Shown here: piece by piece, positions 43,803 through 53,488 of the stretch
How the letters are laid out: each line of letters begins with the position of its first letter
How positions within the stretch are numbered: position 1 is the stretch's first letter
NCBI GenBank assembly: GCA_023392615.1
Contig: JAEVYT010000030.1
Coordinates: 1 to 64,000 of the forward strand
Source: Bacillota bacterium
GTDB taxonomy: Bacteria; Bacillota; Clostridia; Lachnospirales; Lachnospiraceae
Direction of reading: 5' to 3'
Length of the DNA stretch: 64,000 nucleotides
The notes under the pieces: model-generated
The model's input: the letters and a program-made list of their open reading frames with translations, nothing else
Told to the model about the DNA's origin: nothing
Databases searched by the model: none
Program-made: the position numbers and the translations under genes

Positions 43803-44498
43803 ATGCTAGAACAACTGAAAGAGCTCGTTTTTCAAGCGAATATGGAACTTCCTAAAAAGGGACTGATTACATATACTTGGGGAAATGTGAGTGGTATTGA
43901 CCGAGAGAGTGGCTATCTTGTTATTAAACCGAGTGGTGTAGAATATGAAAAAATGGCAGCGAGTGATATGGTTATAGTCGACTTAGAGGGAAATAAAATT
44001 GAAGGAAAATATAAACCATCCTCCGACACAGCAACCCATATTGAGTTATATAAAAAATATCCTGGGATAGGTGGCGTGGTTCATACCCATTCCACTTGGG
44101 CGACCTCCTGGGCACAGGCAGGAAGAAGCATTCCGTTATACGGAACGACCCATGCTGATTATTTTTATGGTGCAATTCCTTGTGCCAGAAGCCTTACGGA
44201 AGAAGAGATTAAGGGTGAATACGAGAAAAATACCGGACTTGTAATCATTGAAACATTAACCAATGAAGAGAAAGATCCGCTTAGCATGCCGGGTATCCTC
44301 TGTTGCAATCATGGACCATTTACCTGGGGCAAGGATCCCTTCGATGCAGTTCATAATGCCGTGGTTCTGGAGGAGGTAGCAAAAATGGCTGGCTATAGTG
44401 AGATGATTAATAATCAAGTGAAACCGGCACCTCAGAGTATAGCGGATAAACATTACTTGAGAAAGCATGGAAGTGGTGCTTATTACGGTCAAGATTAA
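43803..44498 (+). CDS. araD: L-ribulose-5-phosphate 4-epimerase
   Basis: 231 residues from ATG 43803 (AGAAGG 6 bases before), exactly the usual AraD length; an in-frame ATG at 43764 lacks a site. Class II aldolase fold. Zinc ligands H94 and H96 in GGVVHTHSTWATSW and H170 in CNHGPFTWG agree with E. coli numbering within one. Also GNVSG and KPSG for phosphate binding. Gives D-xylulose 5-phosphate for the pentose phosphate pathway. Followed by the tandem double-hairpin repeats. Confidence 0.96.
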   Translation: MLEQLKELVFQANMELPKKGLITYTWGNVSGIDRESGYLVIKPSGVEYEKMAASDMVIVDLEGNKIEGKYKPSSDTATHIELYKKYPGIGGVVHTHSTWATSWAQAGRSIPLYGTTHADYFYGAIPCARSLTEEEIKGEYEKNTGLVIIETLTNEEKDPLSMPGILCCNHGPFTWGKDPFDAVHNAVVLEEVAKMAGYSEMINNQVKPAPQSIADKHYLRKHGSGAYYGQD

Positions 44499-44499
44499 T

Positions 44500-44760
44500 G
44501 TGAATTATAAATACCATAATTCACATCTCAAAGTTTGTGCCTGCGAAATCCTCGGCACAAACTAACGCAAAGATAAACATGCTTAATTAGTGAATTATAA
44601 ATACCATAATTCACATTTCAAAGTTTGTGCCTGCGAAATCCTCGGCACAAACTAACGCAAAGATATACATGCTTAATTAGTGAATTATAAATACCATAAT
44701 TCACATTTCAAAGTTTGTGCCTGCAAAATCCTCAGCACAAACTAACGCAAAGATATACAT
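44500..44760 (+). repeat. Three tandem 90-bp repeats, each with two hairpins
   Basis: Unit starts at 44500, 44590 and 44680; the last is cut to about 81 bases. Each unit holds GTGAATTAT/ATAATTCAC (9 bp, loop AAATACC) and AGTTTGTGCC/GGCACAAACT (10 bp, 12-base loop), then AACGCAAAGATA. Copies differ by only a few bases. In copy 3 two loop-side G/C to A changes shorten the second stem. No T-run follows, so they are not simple terminators. They separate araD from the kinase gene. Confidence 0.92.
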
Positions 44761-44787
44761 TTAGAAATTATTTTATGGAGGATAACC

Positions 44788-46395
44788 ATGAGTTTATCAA
44801 ATAAAGATGTGAAAGAAGCGATTATAAGCGGAAATACATATCTCGGTATTGAACTTGGATCTACTCGAATCAAAGCAGTACTTATTGATGGTGATAATGT
44901 ATCGATAGCTTCGGGTAGCCATGACTGGGAGAATAGTTTAGTAGATAATATTTGGACCTACAGTCTGGAGGATATCTGGAAAGGTGTTCAGGACAGTTAT
45001 CAGAAGTTGGTGCAGGATGTAAAGCAGCAGTATGGAGTTTCAATGACCACTATCGGCGCAATTGGGTTTAGTGGTATGATGCACGGCTATATGGTATTTG
45101 ATAATGGCGGTAAGCTATTGGTACCATTTCGAACCTGGAGAAATAATATTACCGAAGTTGCATCATATGAACTGACGAAATTATTTGATTATCATATTCC
45201 TCAAAGATGGAGTATTGCCCACTTGTATCAGGCGATTCTGAATAAGGAAAAGCATATCGGAAAGATATCATTTTTAACTACCATAGCTGGTTATATACAC
45301 TGGAAGCTAACCGGACGAAAAGTACTAGGTGTAGGGGAAGCCTCAGGCGTATTCCCAATTGATTTGGACACAAAGAAATTTAACAAAAGAATGATAGATC
45401 AGTTTAATGATCAGGTATCGGAAGAAAATCTCCCTTGGAACTTGGAAGAGATTTTACCGGATGTTTTGACTGCGGGGGAATCCGGCGGAGTTCTAACTGC
45501 CGAAGGAGCAAAGCTGCTTGATATCTCCGGAGAACTACAAGCGGGAATTCCTCTTTGTCCACCGGAAGGAGATGCAGGTACCGGTATGGTAGCAACGAAT
45601 AGCGTTAGCCAGCGAACCGGTAATGTCTCAGCAGGAACCTCGGTTTTTGCTATGGTGGTTCTGGAGAAGGAATTATCCAAAGTTTATGACGAAATCGATC
45701 TTGTTACAACACCTACCGGAAGTCTGGTTGGTATGGCCCATTCTAATAATTGCTCCTCCGATTTGAATGCCTGGGTTGGACTCTTTGAAGAGTTCTCAAA
45801 AGCGATGGGCATGAAAGTGGACATAAACCAATTATATGGTACATTGTATAATCTGGCATTAAAGGGTGATGCAGATTGCGGTGGATTGTTGGCTTATGGC
45901 TATCTGTCCGGCGAGCATATGACACATTTTGAAGAAGGGCGTCCACTCTTTGTAAGATCATCGGATAGTAAATTCAATCTTGCTAACTTTATGAGGACTC
46001 ATCTATATACCTCGCTTGGTGCACTTAAGATCGGCTTAGATATTCTTCTTAAGGAGGAACAAGTAAAGTTAGATGAAATTCTTGGTCATGGTGGATTATT
46101 CAAAACCAAAGGGGTTGGGCAAAAGATCATGGCTGCGGCTTTAAATGTACCAGTGTCTGTTATGGAAACAGCCAGCGAAGGTGGTGCGTGGGGTATTGCA
46201 TTGCTTGCTTCCTTTATGGTGAATAAAGCGAAGGATGAAACATTGGAGGAATATCTGAATAATAAGGTATTTGCCGGTGAATCCTGTGTTACGATTGCCC
46301 CGAATTCGAAAGATGTAGCAGGTTTTGAAACCTTTATGAAGAGGTATAAACAAGGTCTGCATATTGAAAGAGCAGCAGTGGATTTTCTTAAATAA
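44788..46395 (+). CDS. FGGY-family sugar kinase, probable L-ribulokinase
   Basis: 535 residues. N-terminal GIELGSTRIKAVLID is the phosphate-binding start of FGGY kinases; GFSGMMHGYM, GYIHWKLTGRKVLGVGEASG, PEGDAGTGMVATNSV and GNVSAGTSVFAMV follow, with a C-terminal ATP lobe ending VSVMETASEGGAWGIALLAS. It looks more like the xylulokinase-like kinases that replace classical AraB in Bacteroides and Clostridia than enterobacterial AraB. With araA and araD beside it, L-ribulose is the likely substrate; xylulose is the alternative. GGAGG is 8 bases before ATG. Confidence 0.85.
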   Translation: MSLSNKDVKEAIISGNTYLGIELGSTRIKAVLIDGDNVSIASGSHDWENSLVDNIWTYSLEDIWKGVQDSYQKLVQDVKQQYGVSMTTIGAIGFSGMMHGYMVFDNGGKLLVPFRTWRNNITEVASYELTKLFDYHIPQRWSIAHLYQAILNKEKHIGKISFLTTIAGYIHWKLTGRKVLGVGEASGVFPIDLDTKKFNKRMIDQFNDQVSEENLPWNLEEILPDVLTAGESGGVLTAEGAKLLDISGELQAGIPLCPPEGDAGTGMVATNSVSQRTGNVSAGTSVFAMVVLEKELSKVYDEIDLVTTPTGSLVGMAHSNNCSSDLNAWVGLFEEFSKAMGMKVDINQLYGTLYNLALKGDADCGGLLAYGYLSGEHMTHFEEGRPLFVRSSDSKFNLANFMRTHLYTSLGALKIGLDILLKEEQVKLDEILGHGGLFKTKGVGQKIMAAALNVPVSVMETASEGGAWGIALLASFMVNKAKDETLEEYLNNKVFAGESCVTIAPNSKDVAGFETFMKRYKQGLHIERAAVDFLK

Positions 46396-46509
46396 ATGGA
46401 TAAATTACACTATGTGAAATGTTTCAGTACTTCACAGTAAGATGTGCTAGAGCATATTTTGTATTACACTTTAAAAAGCTTATATATTAACTTCCTATAT
46501 CCTTATAAT

Positions 46510-46554
46510 AGATATCAATTAGCGTGTAACAGCGTAGTTGATATCTATTTTTTT
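46510..46554 (+). terminator. Terminator of the arabinose operon
   Basis: AGATATCAA pairs with TTGATATCT, inner TAGCG with CGTA, followed by ATTTTTTT. Confidence 0.85.
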
Positions 46555-46728
46555 CGGTGTATGAGATTATATTGGTATTAAGTAGGTTTGCAGGAGGCAA
46601 CAATGTATTTATATCTTTGAGCAGATAGCAGAAATAATCAAAATAAGATAAAATAATACATAGAAAATTGGCAGATATTTGTTATAATTTTCTATAGCAA
46701 GATAAAATAATTGATAGGAGATAGGATT

Positions 46729-49431
46729 ATGAGCAAGATTAACTTTAGGGGAAAAGGTACCTTCACATTAGATCATCCGGATTTGACGAATTATCTCTAC
46801 TTTCCATTGGCGAATAAAGCAGGTGTTATGAGCAGTATAACACCGGAGCTGGCTGGCGATAGTAAGCTGGGGCAGAATACATTTTTACTGTCACCGGTAA
46901 GCAGTGAGGATTTGCATAATAATAAATATAGCCGTAATTTTTGGTGTAAGATTAATCATAAAACAATCTGGTCTGTTACCGGTAAATCAGCATGGCAGCA
47001 GGCGGATAAATTTAGTGAAGAGAAAGAACCCTGTCAGCTGGAAGCGGGAATGTTGTGGCATAGAATTACCAGAACCTCAGAGGAGCTTGGTGTAAAAGCA
47101 AGTATCACCTCCTTTGTTCCGGTTGATGATGATACGGTTGAGCTGATGAAAGTGGAGATTACGAATATCAGCAATGAACCGATTACGATTGAGCCGGTAG
47201 CAGCGATACCTCTATATTGTCGCTCAGCGGATAATATCAGAGATCATCGACATGTTACATCTCTTTTACATCGAATTGAAGTAGGGGAGAAAGGAATAAT
47301 CGTTAACCCTACACTGACATTTGATGAAAGAGGTCATAAAGTAAATGAAGTTCTGTATGGTGTCTTTGGTGGTAATGGTGATATGGTTCCGTGTAATTTC
47401 TATCCGACCGTTGATTCTTTTATCGGTGAAGGCGGTACTTTTGAAAATCCGAGAGCCTTACAGACAAACGACATGCCTTCTATGAAACCGGGGGATAAAG
47501 TGAATGGTTATGAAGCCTTAGGTGGATTCGGATTTGATGAAAGAATATTACAGCCAGGCGATAAGACGGCTTATATCGTTGCTCTTGAATACGGAAGTAC
47601 GAAAGAAGAGTTGCTTGCCATTGCTGAAAAGTATCTGGATGAGAGGGCTTTTAATAGTGCTTACGATGAACTCGTTAAATATTGGGACAAGCAATTAAAT
47701 GTAGCATTTGAAACAGGGGATGATCGATTTGATCAGTGGATGTACTGGGCATCGATTCAGCCGATACTTCGAAGAATCTATGGTTGCTCGTTTCTTCCGC
47801 ACCACGATTATGGAAAAGGCGGTAGAGGGTGGAGAGATCTATGGCAGGATTGTCTTGCCCTTTTGATGATGGAGCCGGAGGAGGTTCGTGGGCTTTTAAG
47901 GGACAACTTCTGTGGGGTAAGAATTGACGGTACCAATGCAACTATTATAGGAAAGAAACAGGGAGAGTTCATTGCGGATCGAAATAATATAACACGTGTA
48001 TGGATGGATCATGGGGTATGGCCGTTAATCACCACGAATTTATATATTCAACAAAGCGGCGATTTGGAATTTTTGTTAGAGCAAATCCCTTATTTTAAAG
48101 ATGCACAAGCGGTTCGTGGAGAGGAAAAGGATACATTATGGAAGGATGAGCAGGGCAACTCGGTTCTCACCGGTCAACAGAACGTTTATCTGGGAACGGT
48201 ACTAGAGCACTTATTGGTACAGCACCTTACGTCATTCTATGATGTTGGTGAGCATAATCATATTAAGCTGCGCGGAGCCGATTGGAATGACGCACTTGAT
48301 ATGGCAAAGGATAAGGGAGAAAGTGTAGCATTTACTGCATTCTATGGTAGCAATCTGGAGCTATTGGCGGATTTGATTGACTCTTTAGCTGCAAAAGGAG
48401 TGAAAAATATAACACTTGCCAGAGAACTCGAGATGCTATTTGGTCAGGAAGATAACTACGAAGATTATAATAAAAAGCAGAGTTTATTAAAAGAATACGC
48501 TAGGCTTGTAAAACATAATCTATGCGGTGAAGTGATGGAGATGTCTGCCACTGAACTAAGTAAAGCACTTAGAGGAATGGGTGGCTTTATAAAACAGCAC
48601 ATCCGTGAGACGGAATGGATCTCAGATAATCAGGATTCGCACTGGTTTAATGGATATTATGATAATCTTGGAAGACGTGTCGAAGGTGTTCATGAACTGG
48701 GTGTAAGGATGATGTTGACCAGTCAAGTGTTTACCATTATGTCCGGTACAGCGGATGAAGAGCAGGTCGCAATGATATCAAAAGCGGTGGATAAATACCT
48801 CTATACAAAAGAGGTTGGTGGTTATCGATTAAATACAGATTTTAAAGAGATTGACTTAACATTGGGAAGAATGTTCGGTTTTGCTTATGGACATAAAGAA
48901 AACGGTGCAGTATTTTGCCATATGGCCGTAATGTATTCGAATGCTTTATATTCGAGAGGATTTGCAAAAGAAGGATATAAGGTATTGAATACACTTTATT
49001 CCCACAGTATGGACTTTGATCGTAGTAAGATTTATCCCGGTATACCGGAATACTTTGATGCAAATGGCCGCGGTTTATACCACTATCTTACGGGAGCTGC
49101 AAGCTGGCTTATGTTAACTGTTATTGGTCAAGTGTTTGGCATTGCAGGTAAACTAGGTGATATGGTATTCCAGCCAAAGCTTTTAAAGGAACAGTTTGAT
49201 GAAGCCGGTAAAGCCGGGATAAGCTTAGATTTTGGTGGGAAGCATTTTCATATTGTTTATGTAAATGAGCAGAAACTTGAGTATGGAGAATATAGAATTG
49301 GACGCGGAGAAGGCGATGTAGTCGTAACCAAGGATAACAATGAATTTATAGTAAAACGCGAAGCAATTCAAAAGCTCTCGGATGAGAAGGTTCATGAGAT
49401 ACGCATTTATCTTGAATCTACTCAGGGTTAA
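46729..49431 (+). CDS. GH94 disaccharide phosphorylase
   Basis: 900 residues from ATG 46729 (AGGAGATAGG before it; in-frame TTG 46711 overlaps that site). N-terminal beta-sandwich (GKGTFTLDHPDLTNYLYFPL, RNFWCKINHKTIWSVTGKSA) and an (alpha/alpha)6 barrel: LPHHDYGKGGRGWRDLWQDC, then GADWNDALDMAKDKGESVAF with the general-acid Asp, and IYPGIPEYFDANGRGLYHYL plus TGAASW near the end. Splits a beta-glucoside with phosphate to glucose 1-phosphate. About 90 residues longer than classical cellobiose phosphorylase (~810), nearer the laminaribiose phosphorylase class. Cytoplasmic. The exact linkage is not readable from sequence. Confidence 0.88.
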   Translation: MSKINFRGKGTFTLDHPDLTNYLYFPLANKAGVMSSITPELAGDSKLGQNTFLLSPVSSEDLHNNKYSRNFWCKINHKTIWSVTGKSAWQQADKFSEEKEPCQLEAGMLWHRITRTSEELGVKASITSFVPVDDDTVELMKVEITNISNEPITIEPVAAIPLYCRSADNIRDHRHVTSLLHRIEVGEKGIIVNPTLTFDERGHKVNEVLYGVFGGNGDMVPCNFYPTVDSFIGEGGTFENPRALQTNDMPSMKPGDKVNGYEALGGFGFDERILQPGDKTAYIVALEYGSTKEELLAIAEKYLDERAFNSAYDELVKYWDKQLNVAFETGDDRFDQWMYWASIQPILRRIYGCSFLPHHDYGKGGRGWRDLWQDCLALLMMEPEEVRGLLRDNFCGVRIDGTNATIIGKKQGEFIADRNNITRVWMDHGVWPLITTNLYIQQSGDLEFLLEQIPYFKDAQAVRGEEKDTLWKDEQGNSVLTGQQNVYLGTVLEHLLVQHLTSFYDVGEHNHIKLRGADWNDALDMAKDKGESVAFTAFYGSNLELLADLIDSLAAKGVKNITLARELEMLFGQEDNYEDYNKKQSLLKEYARLVKHNLCGEVMEMSATELSKALRGMGGFIKQHIRETEWISDNQDSHWFNGYYDNLGRRVEGVHELGVRMMLTSQVFTIMSGTADEEQVAMISKAVDKYLYTKEVGGYRLNTDFKEIDLTLGRMFGFAYGHKENGAVFCHMAVMYSNALYSRGFAKEGYKVLNTLYSHSMDFDRSKIYPGIPEYFDANGRGLYHYLTGAASWLMLTVIGQVFGIAGKLGDMVFQPKLLKEQFDEAGKAGISLDFGGKHFHIVYVNEQKLEYGEYRIGRGEGDVVVTKDNNEFIVKREAIQKLSDEKVHEIRIYLESTQG

Positions 49432-49494
49432 TAAATGAATTACTATAGCAGATTCTTGTATCATATCAAGGCATCAAAACATAATTAGCAACTG

Positions 49495-49535
49495 AAATTA
49501 AGCCAAGATAGTATTGTCGCATCTTGGCTTAATTT
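49495..49535. terminator. Terminator after the GH94 gene
   Basis: AAATTAAGCCAAGAT and ATCTTGGCTTAATTT form a perfect 15-bp stem with an 11-base loop. A-rich left and T-rich right arms fit an intrinsic terminator. Confidence 0.8.
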
Positions 49536-49669
49536 AGAAGTCAGCTTAGTAGGACATGAGTGAGTAGAAGTTAGCTTAGTAGGACATGAATGAGTAGAAG
49601 TCAGCTTAGTAGAACATGAATTAGCAGAAATCAGATTAGTAGAAGCTGAATGAGAAGTAGTTAGTATAG
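49535..49669. repeat. 30-bp tandem repeat, four to five copies
   Basis: Unit TAGAAGTCAGCTTAGTAGGA plus CATGAATGAG, starting at 49535, 49565, 49595 and 49625, with a decayed partial fifth to about 49669. The first three are nearly identical, the fourth has several changes. No spacers separate the units. It lies between the terminator and the cupin gene. Confidence 0.85.
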
Positions 49670-49724
49670 TTCTTATAAAACTGGATAGTTGATGATTAAA
49701 AAATTGAATTGGGAGGGTGTACGA

Positions 49725-50126
49725 ATGGATATTGATGTAAGAGAGTATCAAGAAAGTGGCTATAAGCCCGTCGTTGATTATATGGAATGGAGGGTGGCGG
49801 TACTAAATTACTGCGAAGAGCTAGAAATTGATCAGATATCGAATATGCAAAAACATATGGAGTCAGATGAGGTCTTCGTATTACTTGAAGGAAGCTGCAC
49901 GCTATTCTCAGCAGGAGAAGGAGAGGATCTTGGAGATATTAAGTCGTGGAAAATGGAGCCACTTAAAATTTATAATGTAAAAAAAGGTGTGTGGCATACC
50001 CATACCCTTGCAAAAAACACCAGTGTGCTTATTGTAGAAAACCGCAATACATGTGATGATAATTCGCCGATTATACAATTAAGTGATAATAAGAAGAAGG
50101 AGCTAAAAGCCACATACGTAATGTAG
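49725..50126 (+). CDS. Small cupin-domain protein
   Basis: 133 residues from ATG 49725, preceded by GGGAGGG; an in-frame ATG at 49689 has no site. A single cupin barrel: MQKHMESDEVFVLLEGSCTL has one His and Glu set, VKKGVWHTHTLAKNTSVLIV the second. Likely binds a metal and a sugar-like ligand. It lies between two GH94-type genes, suggesting a role such as sugar epimerisation or sensing in the same pathway. The 230-bp spacer to the next gene holds repeated AT-rich TTGAATATTAGTAATG-like words but nothing firm. Confidence 0.75.
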   Translation: MDIDVREYQESGYKPVVDYMEWRVAVLNYCEELEIDQISNMQKHMESDEVFVLLEGSCTLFSAGEGEDLGDIKSWKMEPLKIYNVKKGVWHTHTLAKNTSVLIVENRNTCDDNSPIIQLSDNKKKELKATYVM

Positions 50127-50356
50127 TGTAAATGAATTAAGATTATTTTTATATAAATGGGTTTGTACAAGGATTGAACACAAAGATTGAGTATTAGTAA
50201 TGAACATAAAAGTTGAATATTAGTAATGGCATTAAGATTGATAACTAGTGATGAGTTCCGGGAATGGTTACCGGGAACGAGTATGTGGATTACATACAAA
50301 AGCCTAAAATAAGATATAGATACAAGGAATGAGCACTAAAAAAGGAAGGTATCGTT

Positions 50357-53300
50357 ATGGATAAAAATATGTTTGATTCTAAGAATCGGTTTATTATAAA
50401 AAATTATATGAAACAATCCACCTTCTCCAGTTTCTTACCGGGCATTAGTGGGGAAAGAGGGATCCCCATTTGGTGTTTTTATGTGAATCGTGGACAGGCA
50501 ATTGCTAGCTTTGGAATTCAGGATAAGGATCATTCTATTATGGAGTTTTACCCGGCGCATCAATCCTACCAGCTTGCGAGTACGTTAGGATTTCGAACAT
50601 TTTTAAGGTTGGCGAATAACGTTTATGAACCATTTCAAAACCCAGACATTGAGCATACGATGTATATCGGAACGAATGAATTGGAGATTGAAGAAAAGAA
50701 TACACAAGTTGGATTAAAAACCAATGTATTATATTATACCTTACCGGAGGAGAAGGTAGGCGGATTGGTACGTGTTCTTAGTATTACCAATTTGGATAAT
50801 ATGGAGAAAAAACTTGAGGTATTGGATGGAATGCCTGCGCTACTACCCTATGGTGTGAACTTGGAACAAATTAAAAATATTGGTCAAACGGTTAAGGCAT
50901 GGATGCAGTCGGAGGATAGTAAGGAGGGTGTCCCTTATTTTAGAGCGAGATTCAGTATCAAGGATACTGCGGTTGTAAAACCGATTGAAGGCGGTAATTT
51001 CTATTATTCAGTAGATGAATATGGGAATCAATTGCCTGTTATCGTAGATCCTCGTGTCGTATTTGATTATGATACAAGTATGATTCATCCTTACGGCTTT
51101 AGGCGTAATTCGCTGCAGTTACTTATGGAACAGGATCAATCTTTTACCAATCAGGAACCGTGTTGTTTTACCGCTAAGGAAATCGTGGTTAAACCAGGTG
51201 AGACTGTTTTTATATATAATCTGATTGGACAGTGTGAGAGTAAAGATATCTTGCATCATTTTATTGGGGAGCAGAAGTTAAATCAGGAATATTTTATTAG
51301 GAAAAGAGAAGCAGCAATCAGATTAACAAGGGAAATAGGCGACTTGATTGATACGAAGTCGGGAGACCCATTGTTTGATGCATATTGCCGTCAATCCTAT
51401 ATCGATAATGTTTTACGTGGCGGATTTCCGATACGATTGGGGGATGATAAGGTATTCTACATCTATTCCAGAAAGCATGGAGATATAGAGAGGGATTATA
51501 ATTATTTCTGTATGCAGCCGGAATTCTATTCACAAGGTAATGGTAATTATCGTGATGTAAACCAAAATAGACGATGTGATCCGTTATTTACCCCTTACGT
51601 GAGAGATGAGAATATTAAGATATTCTATAATTTAATTCAACTAGACGGATATAACCCGTTGATTATCCAAAGAAAAACATACCGCCTTATGAAAGAGAAG
51701 AAACAAGAATTAGCAGAATTGATGGATGAAAATGGATTGAAGTTGATCGAATGGTTGGAGAACAGTACGTTCACTCCGGGTGAATTGCTAGAGTACATTC
51801 ATAAGAATAACGTTGCGATAAAAGAAAGTGAAGAATTGTTTCTAGATAAGGTGATAAGTCTGTCGGTTAGTATGAATAATGTATCGTTTGGAGAAGGATA
51901 CTGGACAGATCACTGGGTTTATAATTTGGATTTGGTAGAGAGTTACTTGACGGTATACCCGGAAGATAAGAATCGATTATTATTTGAAGATGCATCCTAT
52001 AGTTATTACGAACCGAAGGTTGTTGTTTTAGAGAGAAGCAAACGATATCAGTTAACCGAGAATGGAATAAGGCAGCATCGTTTTCTCGATGAGGAGTGTA
52101 AGAGTGAGGTTACACATGAGTTAATTCATACTGAATTTGGAAAAGGTGAAGTTTTTTACAGTACATTAATGACCAAGCTTTTCATATTGGCACTTAATAA
52201 ATTTACCACACTTGATGCCTATGGTCTTGGCATTGAGATGGAGGGAGGACGCCCCGGATGGTATGATGCACTGAATGGTTTTCCTGCGATTTTTGGATCT
52301 TCCATGACAGAGAGTTATGAACTTCTTCGTATGGTTAGATTTATGAAGAAGACAGTGAAAGAGACGAATCGTTCTATAAGCATCCCTATTGAGGTTGGAG
52401 AATTCTATAAGAAAGTAAAGGATGGATTAGAAAAATACGAAGGTTCTCATGATAATTCCTTTGAGTTATGGAAGGTATTCAATGAGGCGAAAGAAGAGTA
52501 TAGAAAGAAAACGATATTTGGAATTGAAGGCGCTCAGCTTGAACTCACTTCGATAGAATTATTGGAAGGCCTTGAGGCATGGACTAACTATTTGGATGAA
52601 GCCGTAATTAAAGCGAAGGAATATAGTAATAATCCTTGCCCAACCTATTTTTATTATGAAATGGATGAATATCATGAAGAAGGAGACTCCATCATTCCTC
52701 TTTATTTTACACTGAAAAATATGCCGATGTTTTTGGAAGGTGGCGTAAAAAGTTTGAAGCTACAGGAGAATTTGTCCGAGAAGAAAAAACTGTATGAGTA
52801 TATTAAGCAGAGTGCACTATTCGATAAAAAGTTATCGATGTATAAGGTGAATGAATCCTTAGCAGAGATGGGGTATGAGCTCGGAAGAGCAAAGGCATTT
52901 ACACCCGGTTGGCTAGAAAATGAATCGATTTGGCTTCATATGGAATATAAGTATTTGTTGGAATTGATTAAGAATGATTTATATGAGGAATTTATTACAG
53001 ATTTTAAAACGGCATGTGTACCATTTTTAGATCCGCAGGTGTATGGAAGAAGTATTCTTGAGAACTCCTCTTTCATCGCCAGCAGTAGTAATCCGGATAA
53101 GCAGTTACATGGAAAGGGATTTGTAGCGAGGTTGAGTGGTTCAACGGTTGAAATGATTCATATCTGGCAAATCATGATGTTTGGAAAGACACCGTTCTCC
53201 TATTCGGATAATCGACTCATTCTGGAATTTAGACCATTATTACCGGAATATCTGATTGGAGAAGACAGACAAGTAATGGCGACATTCTTAGGGAAAACTA

Positions 53301-53488
53301 AAGTGGAATACCATATGTCAAAGCGTGCAGACCTAATCCCTGGCAACTACAATATATCAGAATACCAGTTATATTATAAGGATAGCAAGGATGTTATGTT
53401 ATTACAAAGCATCAGCATACAAGGTGAGGTAGCAGAAGACATCCGCAACGGATTGGTTGAAAGAATCGTTGTAATCATAAAAAACTAA
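50357..53488 (+). CDS. Large GH94-type glycoside phosphorylase-like protein
   Basis: 1,043 residues without signal peptide. FLPGISGERGIPIWCFYVNR and the RGQAIASFGIQDKDHSIMEF/YPAHQSYQ start are typical of the ~1,100-residue proteins annotated as cellobiose phosphorylase, a group that I believe includes 1,2-beta-oligoglucan phosphorylase. GYWTDHWVYNLDLVESYL, GGRPGWYDALNGFPAIFGSS (with a candidate acid Asp) and IHMWQ-like IHIWQIMMFGKTPFSY mark the helical barrel and C-terminal part. It should phosphorolyse a beta-glucan oligomer in the cytoplasm. AGGAAGG is 8 bases before ATG. The foldback repeats begin one base after its stop. Confidence 0.7.
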   Translation: MDKNMFDSKNRFIIKNYMKQSTFSSFLPGISGERGIPIWCFYVNRGQAIASFGIQDKDHSIMEFYPAHQSYQLASTLGFRTFLRLANNVYEPFQNPDIEHTMYIGTNELEIEEKNTQVGLKTNVLYYTLPEEKVGGLVRVLSITNLDNMEKKLEVLDGMPALLPYGVNLEQIKNIGQTVKAWMQSEDSKEGVPYFRARFSIKDTAVVKPIEGGNFYYSVDEYGNQLPVIVDPRVVFDYDTSMIHPYGFRRNSLQLLMEQDQSFTNQEPCCFTAKEIVVKPGETVFIYNLIGQCESKDILHHFIGEQKLNQEYFIRKREAAIRLTREIGDLIDTKSGDPLFDAYCRQSYIDNVLRGGFPIRLGDDKVFYIYSRKHGDIERDYNYFCMQPEFYSQGNGNYRDVNQNRRCDPLFTPYVRDENIKIFYNLIQLDGYNPLIIQRKTYRLMKEKKQELAELMDENGLKLIEWLENSTFTPGELLEYIHKNNVAIKESEELFLDKVISLSVSMNNVSFGEGYWTDHWVYNLDLVESYLTVYPEDKNRLLFEDASYSYYEPKVVVLERSKRYQLTENGIRQHRFLDEECKSEVTHELIHTEFGKGEVFYSTLMTKLFILALNKFTTLDAYGLGIEMEGGRPGWYDALNGFPAIFGSSMTESYELLRMVRFMKKTVKETNRSISIPIEVGEFYKKVKDGLEKYEGSHDNSFELWKVFNEAKEEYRKKTIFGIEGAQLELTSIELLEGLEAWTNYLDEAVIKAKEYSNNPCPTYFYYEMDEYHEEGDSIIPLYFTLKNMPMFLEGGVKSLKLQENLSEKKKLYEYIKQSALFDKKLSMYKVNESLAEMGYELGRAKAFTPGWLENESIWLHMEYKYLLELIKNDLYEEFITDFKTACVPFLDPQVYGRSILENSSFIASSSNPDKQLHGKGFVARLSGSTVEMIHIWQIMMFGKTPFSYSDNRLILEFRPLLPEYLIGEDRQVMATFLGKTKVEYHMSKRADLIPGNYNISEYQLYYKDSKDVMLLQSISIQGEVAEDIRNGLVERIVVIIKN

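Noticed and set aside
44500..44760. CRISPR or rho-independent terminators for the 90-bp repeats
   Set aside because: The whole 90-bp unit repeats including its loops, there are no variable spacers, and neither hairpin is followed by a T-run.
49535..49669. Possible CRISPR array from 30-bp repeats
   Set aside because: The units are strictly head to tail with no spacers, and no cas gene is present.
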